This document shows positions 9,286 through 18,027 of a stretch of DNA of 64,000 nucleotides, piece by piece. Position 1 is the stretch's first letter, and each line of letters begins with the position of its first letter. The stretch is taken from assembly GCF_000702065.1 (NCBI RefSeq), contig NZ_JNKN01000004.1:43964-107963 (forward strand). The letters are read 5' to 3'. The position numbers and the translations under genes were made by a program. The notes beneath the pieces were generated by a model, which saw only the letters and a program-made list of their open reading frames with translations, was not told the DNA's origin and did no database searches. The DNA comes from Kandleria vitulina DSM 20405. GTDB taxonomy: Bacteria > Bacillota_I > Bacilli_A > Erysipelotrichales > Coprobacillaceae.

Positions 9286-9318
9286 ATATCTAAATTAATA
9301 ATGATATCATTTAGATAT
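9286..9318. repeat. Perfect 10-bp inverted repeat upstream of the small-protein gene
   Basis: ATATCTAAAT (9286-9295) and ATTTAGATAT (9309-9318) are perfect inverted copies 13 bp apart, in an AT-rich 195-bp gap that is otherwise empty. It lies just downstream of a TTTACA (9270-9275), where a -10 would be expected. That position suits an operator (inference). Confidence 0.45.
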
Positions 9319-9335
9319 AGATTAGGCACGGAAAA

Positions 9336-9656
9336 TTGAAAGGAGATTTTTATGAAAAAGTAATCTATTCTATTTTTGGAAAACTGAGTTCAGATGAAAA
9401 GAAATGTTACATTTCACAATATGTAAATGGTGCTGGTAAAATCACAACATATATTAAGTGCTACGAAAAAAATGTTGTGACTGGTTATCATTTACATAAA
9501 GATGATTCTACTGTATATAGTGGTGCTGGTCGAAAATTCCATTTTAATGCATCTCCAGGATACAAATTTGTTTTATCGTATAAAAAGGTTAATGGTAAAG
9601 TCTGGATTACTAGAAACAATACTACAAAACTTGCTGAATCATTAATATCTTATTAA
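9336..9656 (+). CDS. Small cationic protein of unknown function, start out of frame with its ribosome site
   Basis: 106 residues from a TTG at 9336, rich in Lys, Tyr and Gly, with no clear signal peptide or helix. I do not recognise the family. The frame is odd. An ideal AAAGGAG site (9339-9345) precedes ATG at 9352, but that frame reads Met-Lys-Lys-stop. One extra A in the A5 tract would join it to the long frame as MKKVIYSIFGKL. As written, the long frame can start only at TTG 9336, which overlaps the ribosome site and has none of its own. It may be a frameshifted gene, a slippage-controlled gene or a sequencing error. A lipoprotein and ABC transporter follow, so a secreted or transported peptide is conceivable. 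Confidence 0.5.
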   Translation: MKGDFYEKVIYSIFGKLSSDEKKCYISQYVNGAGKITTYIKCYEKNVVTGYHLHKDDSTVYSGAGRKFHFNASPGYKFVLSYKKVNGKVWITRNNTTKLAESLISY

Positions 9657-9726
9657 TCATAAATTTTATGAAGTTATAAGATACTATTTATCAATTGAAT
9701 TACTATTGATGTGAGAGGAGAAGTTT

Positions 9727-10848
9727 ATGAAGAAGTTTTTTTCTTTGTTATTGTTAAGTACATTACTTGTAAGTGGTTGCAATGCTAATAATAGTTCTTC
9801 TAAAAAGAAGAGTGTGTCGCAGCGTACTAGTTCAGCTAAAAATGAAGTTATTAACTACACATTCAACTATGAAACAGATGCCCAACCTGATATTGGACAG
9901 ACACCTGATGAAGCTTATACAAAAAATGGTGTTTATCATGTTAAATATGTGAATGATGATGATTATTATCAGATTACTTTTACTGATAAGAAAAGCAAGA
10001 AGACGGTACCTTTATGTACGAAACCTAACTGTTCTCATAAGACAATTGAATGTGATGCCAATTTACCTTCGGATGATTCAGAGTTAAGTAATGGTGAATC
10101 GTATGTAGGAAACGGATATATTCAATATTATAAAGGGTCTTTATATGCACCTTTTAAATATGGTGATTACGTCTATCTAGAAAAGATGAGTGCTGATGGA
10201 TCTACAAGAAGCAGATATATGAAGTTATGCCGTTTTTTACAGGTTAAGAGCATTCAAGATGGTGCTGAGAATAATTCAACTTATTATCCAACAATTACTA
10301 TTCATCGGGGATATGTCTATTTTACCAATGATGAAATTCATGGTACGTCAGCTACACTGTATAGAATGAAGCTTGGATCGGATAAATTAGAGGTTATTAA
10401 AGCTATGAAAAAAGGACATCCTCAAATTATTCGCATTCATCCCTATGGAGATAGTGTCTACTTCATTGCGGGAGAAATGAGCGAAGATGGCTATAAGTAT
10501 ACAGGCAATCTATATAGATATAATACTAACTCAAATAAAGTAAGTGTTGCTGGTCAATCTGTTATTCGCAATTATACAGTAATGAATGGGTATATTTATT
10601 ATGAAGATAAAAAAGGAGACGGTACTATCTATAGAAAGAAAGCAGAAGATGGTAAATCAGAGCGTATTGTTTCAGTTTCATATAATCAAGAGGATCAGAC
10701 TCTATTAATGTGGCAGTATGATGGTGATCTAATTTTATCCATTGAAGATGATACAAGTGGAAATATTATAAAACAAATTCGCATACATGATAGTAAGAAG
10801 ATTGAGACTGTTAATAAAAAGAAATATAGTCCCTATACTAAGTTATGA
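9727..10848 (+). CDS. Lipoprotein, probable beta-propeller-like
   Basis: 373-residue predicted lipoprotein. The signal peptide MKKFFSLLLLSTLLVSGC ends in a lipobox with lipidated Cys18, then a Ser/Lys-rich linker. The mature part has repeated strands with GYVYF, GYIYYED and GDSVYFIAG motifs, the pattern of DUF5050-like propeller repeats. A CTKPNCSHKTIECD cluster is near residue 97. It should be anchored on the outer face of the membrane. A GAGAGGAG site precedes the ATG. Its stop overlaps the permease start (ATGA), so it is probably an accessory or substrate-binding subunit of the ABC system. Confidence 0.75.
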   Translation: MKKFFSLLLLSTLLVSGCNANNSSSKKKSVSQRTSSAKNEVINYTFNYETDAQPDIGQTPDEAYTKNGVYHVKYVNDDDYYQITFTDKKSKKTVPLCTKPNCSHKTIECDANLPSDDSELSNGESYVGNGYIQYYKGSLYAPFKYGDYVYLEKMSADGSTRSRYMKLCRFLQVKSIQDGAENNSTYYPTITIHRGYVYFTNDEIHGTSATLYRMKLGSDKLEVIKAMKKGHPQIIRIHPYGDSVYFIAGEMSEDGYKYTGNLYRYNTNSNKVSVAGQSVIRNYTVMNGYIYYEDKKGDGTIYRKKAEDGKSERIVSVSYNQEDQTLLMWQYDGDLILSIEDDTSGNIIKQIRIHDSKKIETVNKKKYSPYTKL

Positions 10849-13010
10849 TGGAATTAAGAAAAATACTTTTTAATAAACGGTCGTTTATTTCATTTTTTTT
10901 GATAACTATTATGACCTGTTTTGTATTTGCAATACAAAACAGGTCTTCTTATTCGAATAGTGCAATTGAAACCTTCAATAGAAATGAACTTGCTTACCAA
11001 AAACAATATAAGACTTATGTACAGAAAATCATGGCTGTCAGTGAGTCTTATTCGGGAATAAGTATTTTCGAAAAAACGAATACGTTTGCGAAAAAGAGGG
11101 GAGAAATCACTAGCAGAAGATATAAGCGTATTGCAGGTGTGCAGTTGAAACAGACACATGGTGCAGGATTGGTTTCAGTATTTAAGTTTATGTTAGTGAA
11201 TGTGCTGATCTTAGTATTTATGATAATGATTGTTTTCTCATATACGGATTATGAGCATCTGTCTTTAAGGTTGATTATTGCCACGACACCAAAGGGACGC
11301 ACGCGTCTTGTCATAAGAAGAATTTTCCTTCTGACATTTATCAGCATTCTTATGCATGTTTTTCTCTATACATTGTTGCTGATGGAATCATGTGTATTAT
11401 TTAAAGAGATTCCTTCCTTTTTTGTAAGTGTACAATCCTTATCTTACTTTAAAGATTTTACATTTCCTATGTCTATCGGGAATGCTTTTATTCTTTACAT
11501 TTTAATGAGTGCAATCTTGAAGGTAATGGTCGTAATGGTATTATGGATGATTCTTGTATTATGTTCTCACAAAAGTATAGCTAGCGCTATTTTTAGTGGA
11601 TTGGTGGCTATTGAATATTTAGTATATGTGACATTATCTCAATCTCATCCTTTTTCTTTATTGAAATATAATAATCTTTATCTCTGCTTAAATAGCATTG
11701 ATCTATTGAGAAGCTATAGAACTTATTCTTTTATGAATCAGGTTATAGAAGCACAGCGCATGTTTTTGTGTCTTTTTATCATAGTATTTATGATATTAAT
11801 TGGAATTCTTTTATTTAAAGGGCATACTCAAAGAACATTTCATCAATCTTATATTATGACAAGTATTGAGAGGATACTTGAGAGTATTCATTCATATATA
11901 AAATTGATAATAACTAAGTTTCCTTTAGTCTTTCATGAATTTTATAAAGTTATTATTACTCAAAAGGGGTGGATATTTTTTTTATGCTTTATTGTTCTGT
12001 TTATCAAGATGCAAGATACTTCTCCTTATTTAACGCAAGGATCAATAGAACAACAGAAAGCTATTTATTCAAAATATGGTGGTGTTTATAGTAAACGCAT
12101 TTTCGTGGAATATATTGATCCATGTAAGAAGAACTATGCTAAAGAAGTAAAGAGATATAAAGATGTTTTAAAACGTTATGAAGAAAAGAAGATAAACAAA
12201 GATGAACTGTTTGATGCACAAATGAGAATGGATAATATTCAAAATGAATATAATTTAGTAAAAAGTATAGAGGTTCATGTTAATAAAGTTAAGAAGAATA
12301 AGAAAGCCTGGTTAATTGATCAGAATGGATGGAAGATGCTTTTAAGTAAAGATGGTCATTATGCTGGTGAAGGGTTTCTTACAATGGAGAAAGAAGCGAT
12401 GCTTATTGTTGCTTTTATATGTTTCTTCTTTTCAAGTATATGGGATTATGATCAAAGAAGCGAGATGAACCTTATCTTGAGAGCGACTGCCAAGGGAAGA
12501 ACATATCTCTACAATAAGCGTATATTGATGTATTTTATTGTCTCTGTTCTATTGACAATTGTTTGGACAGTAGTTGATTTTTATGTACAGGCAAAAGTAT
12601 ATCCTTTAACATTTTTTAGTGCGCCTCTCGATAGCTTGCTTTTCTTCAAGAATGTTCCCATTTCTTTATCTATTAATGTCTTTATTGTATTATTAGCAAT
12701 CTATAGAACGTTGTCTCTTTTTGCATTATCAATGATCATCAATTTTATTTTAATGAAGATAGGTAGCTTTAAAGGAGGCTTTCTAACTTTGATATTGTTT
12801 GTAGTGCCACAGTTTATTTCGATGTTTAATATTGATGTACATTATTTATCATTAATACAGCCAGTCATGATACTTCCTCTTATTCATGAAGTAGGATTCG
12901 TCTACACAAGCTGGATCTTGATGATATTCTATCTGATTGGATTTATAGCATATAAAGCAGGAAAAAAATTATGGAGTGGGAAGGGGATGAATTTATGGAA
13001 ATCAAAATAG
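10845..13010 (+). CDS. ABC transporter permease with two fused halves
   Basis: 721-residue membrane protein made of two similar ABC-2-type halves. Each half has an N-terminal helix, an extracytoplasmic segment and a block of four to six helices. A similar motif recurs, ATTPKGRTRLVIRRI near residue 145 and RATAKGRTYLYNKRI near 545, where such permeases contact the ATPase. The second half restarts near residue 375 and has a charged ~120-residue outer segment. The gene overlaps the lipoprotein stop by 4 bp and the ATPase start by 16 bp, so it is a tight operon. Substrate is unknown; peptide export or immunity is plausible. Confidence 0.75.
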   Translation: MMELRKILFNKRSFISFFLITIMTCFVFAIQNRSSYSNSAIETFNRNELAYQKQYKTYVQKIMAVSESYSGISIFEKTNTFAKKRGEITSRRYKRIAGVQLKQTHGAGLVSVFKFMLVNVLILVFMIMIVFSYTDYEHLSLRLIIATTPKGRTRLVIRRIFLLTFISILMHVFLYTLLLMESCVLFKEIPSFFVSVQSLSYFKDFTFPMSIGNAFILYILMSAILKVMVVMVLWMILVLCSHKSIASAIFSGLVAIEYLVYVTLSQSHPFSLLKYNNLYLCLNSIDLLRSYRTYSFMNQVIEAQRMFLCLFIIVFMILIGILLFKGHTQRTFHQSYIMTSIERILESIHSYIKLIITKFPLVFHEFYKVIITQKGWIFFLCFIVLFIKMQDTSPYLTQGSIEQQKAIYSKYGGVYSKRIFVEYIDPCKKNYAKEVKRYKDVLKRYEEKKINKDELFDAQMRMDNIQNEYNLVKSIEVHVNKVKKNKKAWLIDQNGWKMLLSKDGHYAGEGFLTMEKEAMLIVAFICFFFSSIWDYDQRSEMNLILRATAKGRTYLYNKRILMYFIVSVLLTIVWTVVDFYVQAKVYPLTFFSAPLDSLLFFKNVPISLSINVFIVLLAIYRTLSLFALSMIINFILMKIGSFKGGFLTLILFVVPQFISMFNIDVHYLSLIQPVMILPLIHEVGFVYTSWILMIFYLIGFIAYKAGKKLWSGKGMNLWKSK
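10914..10944. repeat. Perfect 14-bp palindromic hairpin inside the permease gene
   Basis: ACCTGTTTTGTATT (10914-10927) and AATACAAAACAGGT (10931-10944) are perfect inverted copies around a TGC loop, 70 bp into the permease coding sequence. No T-tract follows directly, so it is not a standard terminator, but in mRNA it would form a very stable stem. Confidence 0.7.
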
Positions 13011-13858
13011 AAGATTTAACAAAAGTCTATGGCAGTCATGTCGCTTTAAATCATGTCAGCTTGACACTGAATGAAGGCATTTATGGCATTCTTGGTGAAA
13101 ATGGAGCAGGTAAGTCTACGCTTCTTAATTTATTGACAGATAATTTAAAAAGGAGCAGCGGCAGCATTCTTCTGGATGGGAAAGACATCTTAAAGATGGG
13201 AAAAGACTATCGAAAGATGATAGGCTATATGCCACAGCAGCAAGGTTTCTATGAGGATTTTTCTGCATTGCAGTTTCTTTTATATATTGGAGAATTAAAA
13301 GGAATCAGCAGAAAACAATGCAATAAGCAGGCTCTTAAGTTATTAAAAATGGTGAATCTCTATGATGTCAGACATCACTCAATTCGTTCTTATTCTGGTG
13401 GAATGAGACAAAGAATATTGCTGGCACAGGCCTTATTGGGGAATCCTGATATTATTATTTTAGATGAACCATCGGTTGGTCTTGATCCAAGAGAACGTAC
13501 GCACATGCGTAATATTATTTCTCATTTAGGAAGAGAGAAGATTGTGCTTATTTCTACACATATTGTATCTGATGTAGAAAGCATTGCTAGTGATATATTA
13601 TTGATGAAGAAAGGAAAGATTATCAAGAATGATACACCAACGTCATTGATTCATTCTATAAAAGGCTATGTGAAAGAGATTCCTATTGATGATCTCTACT
13701 ATAAGAAAATAAAGAATCATTATAAAGACGGTGTTTTTATGCAGCGTTCAGGTGGTCTTCAATATCGCATTGTCACTGATGATAAAATGGATTCTCAATT
13801 TACACTGGATGAAGAACACATCAACCTTGAAGATGTTTATCTTTATTATGTTCAATAA
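12995..13858 (+). CDS. ABC transporter ATP-binding protein
   Basis: 287-residue ATPase that should energise the upstream fused permease. Walker A GENGAGKST is near residue 33, the Q-loop MPQQ near 76, signature YSGGMRQR near 133, Walker B IIILDEPS near 153 and the H-loop STHIVSD near 190. The C-terminal ~70 residues are an accessory domain common in ABC-2 exporters. I chose the ATG at 12995 because it has a GGGAAGGGG site at good distance; the ATG at 12971 would place that site inside the gene. It ends the operon before a terminator. Confidence 0.92.
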   Translation: MEIKIEDLTKVYGSHVALNHVSLTLNEGIYGILGENGAGKSTLLNLLTDNLKRSSGSILLDGKDILKMGKDYRKMIGYMPQQQGFYEDFSALQFLLYIGELKGISRKQCNKQALKLLKMVNLYDVRHHSIRSYSGGMRQRILLAQALLGNPDIIILDEPSVGLDPRERTHMRNIISHLGREKIVLISTHIVSDVESIASDILLMKKGKIIKNDTPTSLIHSIKGYVKEIPIDDLYYKKIKNHYKDGVFMQRSGGLQYRIVTDDKMDSQFTLDEEHINLEDVYLYYVQ

Positions 13859-13885
13859 AGCAATCCCAAAAGGATTGCTTGTATT
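13858..13885 (+). terminator. Terminator of the ABC operon
   Basis: AAGCAATCC (13858-13866) pairs perfectly with GGATTGCTT (13872-13880), followed by a T-rich stretch. It separates the ABC operon from the two-component genes. Confidence 0.75.
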
Positions 13886-13989
13886 TATTTACAGGAACGA
13901 ATATAATTTTTTTGTTTAGATTTTTTTAAGATTTATATCTACATTTTCTTAATTTTTATTTCCTATACTAATAGACGAGGAGGGATGAT

Positions 13990-14691
13990 ATGAGTAAAGA
14001 TAAAGTTCTTGTAGTAGAAGATGAAGAAGGAATCAGAAATACCTTGAAGATATTTTTGAAATCACAGGGATATGAAGTTGTAGAAGCAACCAATGGCAAG
14101 GAAGGTCTGTCATTATTGAATGATGATATTTATCTTGCCATAGTGGATATTATGATGCCCATCATGGATGGCATAAGCATGGTCACAATATTACGTAAGC
14201 AGTTTGATCTGCCTGTTATATTCCTTACTGCCAAGACAGAAGAAATTGATAAGATCACTGGTCTAAATTTAGGTGCTGATGATTATGTAACTAAGCCATT
14301 TGAACCAATGGAACTTATGGCAAGAGTCAATGCGCATATTAGACGTTACAAAAGAATGCTAGAGCGTATTGAGAATCATGAATCTAGTGATCATATTATT
14401 AAAGTAGGAAGTCTTTCACTGGATCTTCATACGAGAGAAGTATGTGTGAGAAATGAATTTGTACGGCTTACGAAGAAGGAATATGAGATTCTTGAACTAT
14501 TGATGAAATCACCAGGAAGAATCTACTCAGCTGAGCAGATCTATGAAAGCGTATGGAAACAGGAAGCAATCAATACTGAAACAATTATGGTTCATATTAG
14601 AAAATTAAGAGAAAAAATTGAGTTAAATTCTAAAAAACCAGAATATTTAAAAGTAGTCTGGGGTCTAGGATACAAAATTGAGAAAATGTAG
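13990..14691 (+). CDS. OmpR-family response regulator
   Basis: 233-residue response regulator. The receiver domain (1-~120) has the acidic pair VVEDEEG, phospho-acceptor Asp53 in VDIMMPIMDG, FLTAKTEE and VTKPF with the conserved Lys. The C-terminal winged-helix DNA-binding domain (~135-233) has RLTKKEYEILELL and the TIMVHIRKLREKIE recognition region. A GAGGAGGGAT site precedes the ATG. It is 8 bp upstream of the kinase gene. The 5' region holds the inverted motif TTAAGA...TCTTAA about 45 bp before the start, a possible self-binding site. The likely regulon includes the ABC cassette just upstream (inference). Confidence 0.93.
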   Translation: MSKDKVLVVEDEEGIRNTLKIFLKSQGYEVVEATNGKEGLSLLNDDIYLAIVDIMMPIMDGISMVTILRKQFDLPVIFLTAKTEEIDKITGLNLGADDYVTKPFEPMELMARVNAHIRRYKRMLERIENHESSDHIIKVGSLSLDLHTREVCVRNEFVRLTKKEYEILELLMKSPGRIYSAEQIYESVWKQEAINTETIMVHIRKLREKIELNSKKPEYLKVVWGLGYKIEKM

Positions 14692-14699
14692 GTGAGAAA

Positions 14700-16694
14700 A
14701 TGATGAAAAAAAAGTTGATTGTATCATTTTTAATAATTGCGATTTTAACTGTGCTATCTTCATTATCAGTACATGTCTATAAAACAGTTGCATATAGTGG
14801 CAATAGTATAGATTTAACTGATTCTAATCTTGCTTTTAGTTTACAGCAATTAGTTCTTTACGGTGATTCACGAATGCATCCTGAACATTCGCAATTGGTA
14901 TTTCCTGATAAGATGACTGAAGATAAAAGAAATGAAATAAGTCAGCAATATAAAGACATACTTGATAGTAAAAGTTATTTATTTGATGAAGTGTATTATA
15001 AATTTACAAATACACAGAATGGTTCTGTTGAAGATAAACTCAATATAAACAAAAAGAATAAGAGATTTCACTTAGAATTAACATATGATCATAATGGAAC
15101 ACTACATATTAATAAATCTGAGTATTATGATTTATTCACAAATCAACTTATTGACGGTGCTTTAGAAAATATTGATAACGATGGCGATATTAAGATTGAT
15201 AACCCAAAAAATTTAAAAGTAGAAATTCAGATTCCTAAAGTAATTACAGATAGAAAATTGTTAGCTCAAGTTTCTGATTTGGAGGCAGTGCTTGGATTCT
15301 TCTCTATGACCTTATTTTGTGGAAGTATTCTTATTATTATATTTATGTGTTTTATTCCTATTGAAATACTTAAAGAACTTAATCCATATAAGACAATGAA
15401 AGATTGGTTCTTCATCGTTAATGCTGTTATCATATCTTTAGCCTTAGGTATTGCCGGTAGTGCAATGATTGCAATGATACAAGGTGATTTAAGTAATCAA
15501 GTACCATTATATTTCATTAAAACGAATACGCAGTTTAATTTAAATATCGCATTATTCACCTTATTCATGATCTTCTATCTCTTCGCATCTATTATTGGAT
15601 TTGGCTTGAAGTATATTGTTAGTGAAGGCGTATTAAACTATTTTAGTGAACATACATTCATTCATTTGTTCTATAAGTATGTTAAAGAAAAAAATGAACA
15701 GCTGTCAGAAATGGCAATTAGTGAGATTGAAAAGAAGAATCTTGCATTGACTTGTTTTGTTTCTATTCTTTTCTTAAGTTTATTATCATTTGTTCCTTAT
15801 ATTGGTATTCCTCTAATGGTTGTCTATGGTGTATTTTTATATCTCCATTTAAATAACAAGTTGATTGATATAAAACAGCATTATCAGCAGCTTATTGATC
15901 AGACCAACCGTATGATAGAAGGGGAGTTTAAAGAAATCACTGAAGATTTGGGAAGCTTCAATGATTTAAGAGACTCATTAAATAAGGTCAAAGATGGATT
16001 TGAAAAAGCGGTTGATAAAGAAGTCAGTGCTTCTAAGATGAAGACTGAACTGATCAGTAATGTATCACATGACCTAAAAACACCATTAACTTGTATCAAG
16101 AATTATGTTGTTCTTCTTCAAAATACAAAAGATGAGCAGGAGAGAGAAGCATATTTAAAGGAATTAAACCATTATACAAACAGAATGACGCAGCTGATTG
16201 AAGATCTCTTTGATGTAGCAAGAGTCAATTCCGGTGAAATGAATATTAAGAAAACAGAGTTGGATATTGTATCCTTATTAAACCAGGCCTTGATTGAATC
16301 AGATGAAATTCTTTCATCAAAGAAATTACAGATTATCAAGAACAGCAATGTTGATAAACAGATGGTCATGCTTGATGGAGAAAAGACATATCGTGTTTTT
16401 GAAAACCTCATCAATAACATCGGAAAATACGCTTTAGATAATACAAGAGTCTATATCGACTTGAACGTCGATGAAGATATTACAATTTCATTCAAGAACA
16501 TTTCCAAAGAAGAAATGAATTTCACATCAGAAGAAATTGTCGAAAGATTTAAACGTGGTGATAAATCCAGACATCAAAGTGGCTCAGGTTTAGGTTTAGC
16601 AATTGCTAAAAGCTTTACTGAAGTCCAAGAGGGAAAATTTGATTTAACAATAGATGGTGATATGTTTAAAGTAGTTCTTCATTTTAAAAAATAG
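14700..16694 (+). CDS. Membrane sensor histidine kinase
   Basis: 664-residue sensor kinase. There is one N-terminal helix (~4-26), a ~165-residue extracytoplasmic sensor rich in polar residues, then about five helices between ~197 and ~385. A HAMP-like linker and coiled coil lead to the H-box SNVSHDLKTPLTC with His ~456. The N-box FENLINNIGKYALDN is near 567 and the glycine box GSGLGLAIAKS near 628. The DxGxG G1 box is replaced by FKNISKEE, as in some VanS-like kinases. The large polytopic region distinguishes it from two-helix kinases and may bind an ABC partner or membrane ligand. It pairs with the regulator upstream. Confidence 0.88.
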   Translation: MMKKKLIVSFLIIAILTVLSSLSVHVYKTVAYSGNSIDLTDSNLAFSLQQLVLYGDSRMHPEHSQLVFPDKMTEDKRNEISQQYKDILDSKSYLFDEVYYKFTNTQNGSVEDKLNINKKNKRFHLELTYDHNGTLHINKSEYYDLFTNQLIDGALENIDNDGDIKIDNPKNLKVEIQIPKVITDRKLLAQVSDLEAVLGFFSMTLFCGSILIIIFMCFIPIEILKELNPYKTMKDWFFIVNAVIISLALGIAGSAMIAMIQGDLSNQVPLYFIKTNTQFNLNIALFTLFMIFYLFASIIGFGLKYIVSEGVLNYFSEHTFIHLFYKYVKEKNEQLSEMAISEIEKKNLALTCFVSILFLSLLSFVPYIGIPLMVVYGVFLYLHLNNKLIDIKQHYQQLIDQTNRMIEGEFKEITEDLGSFNDLRDSLNKVKDGFEKAVDKEVSASKMKTELISNVSHDLKTPLTCIKNYVVLLQNTKDEQEREAYLKELNHYTNRMTQLIEDLFDVARVNSGEMNIKKTELDIVSLLNQALIESDEILSSKKLQIIKNSNVDKQMVMLDGEKTYRVFENLINNIGKYALDNTRVYIDLNVDEDITISFKNISKEEMNFTSEEIVERFKRGDKSRHQSGSGLGLAIAKSFTEVQEGKFDLTIDGDMFKVVLHFKK

Positions 16695-16710
16695 AACTGA
16701 ATAATATGAA

Positions 16711-16741
16711 AAAGGACAGAACAATGATTGCTCTGTCCTTT
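16711..16741 (+). terminator. Terminator-like hairpin after the kinase gene
   Basis: AAAGGACAGA (16711-16720) pairs perfectly with TCTGTCCTTT (16732-16741) around an 11-nt loop. The T-tract is short (TTTAATAT). Confidence 0.65.
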
Positions 16742-16803
16742 AATATATAATATATATTCTACTTCGCATAATGTATATTATGTAAAATTAATATATGAGA
16801 ATA

Positions 16804-17694
16804 TTAGGTATTTAATCGTTGAAGATACTTCTCACCAAGCTCAAATAGCTGTTCTTTATGATCATAATGATAAACACTGTCAGTTAATTGATCAATTTCA
16901 TCAACTTCATTCTCATTGACTTCCTTAACCATCACTTGAAGATCTTCTAGACGAAAATGTCCATTGTCAGGAACAATTAATACTTCATGTATACTTGATG
17001 GCAATAAATAAAAATCTCCACCAGCTTTTAATGATGCCTGTTCCATAAATCCTTTATAAGCTATAACGCATGCTCCATGTATCTTATCAGCAACACTTGC
17101 TATAAAGATTCTTTCTTTTGTAGAATAATCTTCATTCATCATTTCAGATAACACTTCACTTAAATCATTGATGATCATAGGATTAATGATTTGAGCATTC
17201 TTGATAGCATCATTATGAAGTGTATTTTCATCAATATTTAATGTATGCAGAATCTGATTTGTAATTAAGATGGATGCACGTCCATTATCATTATTTAATA
17301 AAAATCGATATACGATGGCCATATCTTCAATTTGTTTATATGGAACACTTTCAAGAAGATCTATATTGCTTTTAATTGAAATAATTTCTATAAAAAGCTT
17401 ATTCTTCATGACATTATAATCATATAGTTCTTTCATATCAATATTTGGCTTATTCCTAAATCCTTCTTCAATGATATGAATAGCCCTCTGATAAGCATAA
17501 TCATAAGAATTATCAAGATACATTCTATATTGTTTATTCAGGTTAATATTGATACCAATATTGTCTTTGCTGATGGTCATGGCATCATAACTTTCATTGA
17601 TCTTATAAATCTTATTAAATGAGATATCAAATTCATTGTTTAGCTTATTTTCTAGATCATCGATAAGCTTTGTCTTAAATTCATTGTAGTTCAT
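16804..17694 (-). CDS. DUF5688 family protein
   Basis: About 297-residue soluble protein resembling the DUF5688 family found in gut Bacillota. It has no signal peptide or helix. The N-terminus MNYNEFKTKLIDDLENKL and the DYAYQRAIHIIEEGFRNKP and FLLPSSIHEVLIVPDN-like segments fit the family. Its role is unknown. I chose the ATG at 17694 because it lies 9 nt from an AAAGGA site; the TTG at 17703 and ATG at 17698-17700 are too close to it. It is transcribed away from the deoB operon terminator and convergent to the kinase gene. Confidence 0.75.
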   Translation of the reverse strand: MNYNEFKTKLIDDLENKLNNEFDISFNKIYKINESYDAMTISKDNIGININLNKQYRMYLDNSYDYAYQRAIHIIEEGFRNKPNIDMKELYDYNVMKNKLFIEIISIKSNIDLLESVPYKQIEDMAIVYRFLLNNDNGRASILITNQILHTLNIDENTLHNDAIKNAQIINPMIINDLSEVLSEMMNEDYSTKERIFIASVADKIHGACVIAYKGFMEQASLKAGGDFYLLPSSIHEVLIVPDNGHFRLEDLQVMVKEVNENEVDEIDQLTDSVYHYDHKEQLFELGEKYLQRLNT

Positions 17695-17725
17695 ATACAT
17701 CAATCCTTTCTTTTTTTATAGTTGA

Positions 17726-17755
17726 ATACAAAAAAGTCAGCGTTTGCTGACTTTT
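17726..17755 (-). terminator. Terminator of the xerD-deoB operon
   Basis: AAAAGTCAGC (17732-17741) and GCTGACTTTT (17746-17755) form a perfect 10-bp stem with a GTTT loop. The T-tract follows on the - strand, just after the small membrane protein gene. Confidence 0.85.
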
Positions 17756-18026
17756 AGAAATGATTGTTAATCATATAGATTGATGTTAAAAGAATAAATG
17801 CGATATCTACAATAATCAGAAATACAAATAATATTTTCTTATATTGTTTATAGGTCTTTATACATGATAATAGTGTTGTAATGAGCAATAATATTGAGAT
17901 GCCATAATAGATGCTATCTACTATGATATTGTTATGTGAGATGGTAATACCAAACATAAACAATAAGGTACTCATCAATAGCCCACCAAGTGTTACGACT
18001 AATCTTCTTTTTAGTTGCTGATCCAT
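17754..18026 (-). CDS. Small three-helix membrane protein
   Basis: 90-residue integral membrane protein with three predicted helices at about residues 10-27 (LVVTLGGLLMSTLLFMFG), 35-56 and 64-86, and a short basic N-terminus. I recognise no family motif. It begins one base after the deoB stop and ends at the operon terminator, so it is co-transcribed with xerD and deoB. Function unknown; the position does not by itself imply a role in nucleoside metabolism. Confidence 0.7.
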   Translation of the reverse strand: MDQQLKRRLVVTLGGLLMSTLLFMFGITISHNNIIVDSIYYGISILLLITTLLSCIKTYKQYKKILFVFLIIVDIAFILLTSIYMINNHF

Positions 18027-18027
18027 A

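Noticed and set aside
9336-9656. Lactococcin 972-type bacteriocin
   Set aside because: A peptide before an ABC transporter and some Tyr/His/Ser/Gly motifs look alike, but there is no signal peptide and the typical Trp/Gly-rich N-terminus is missing.
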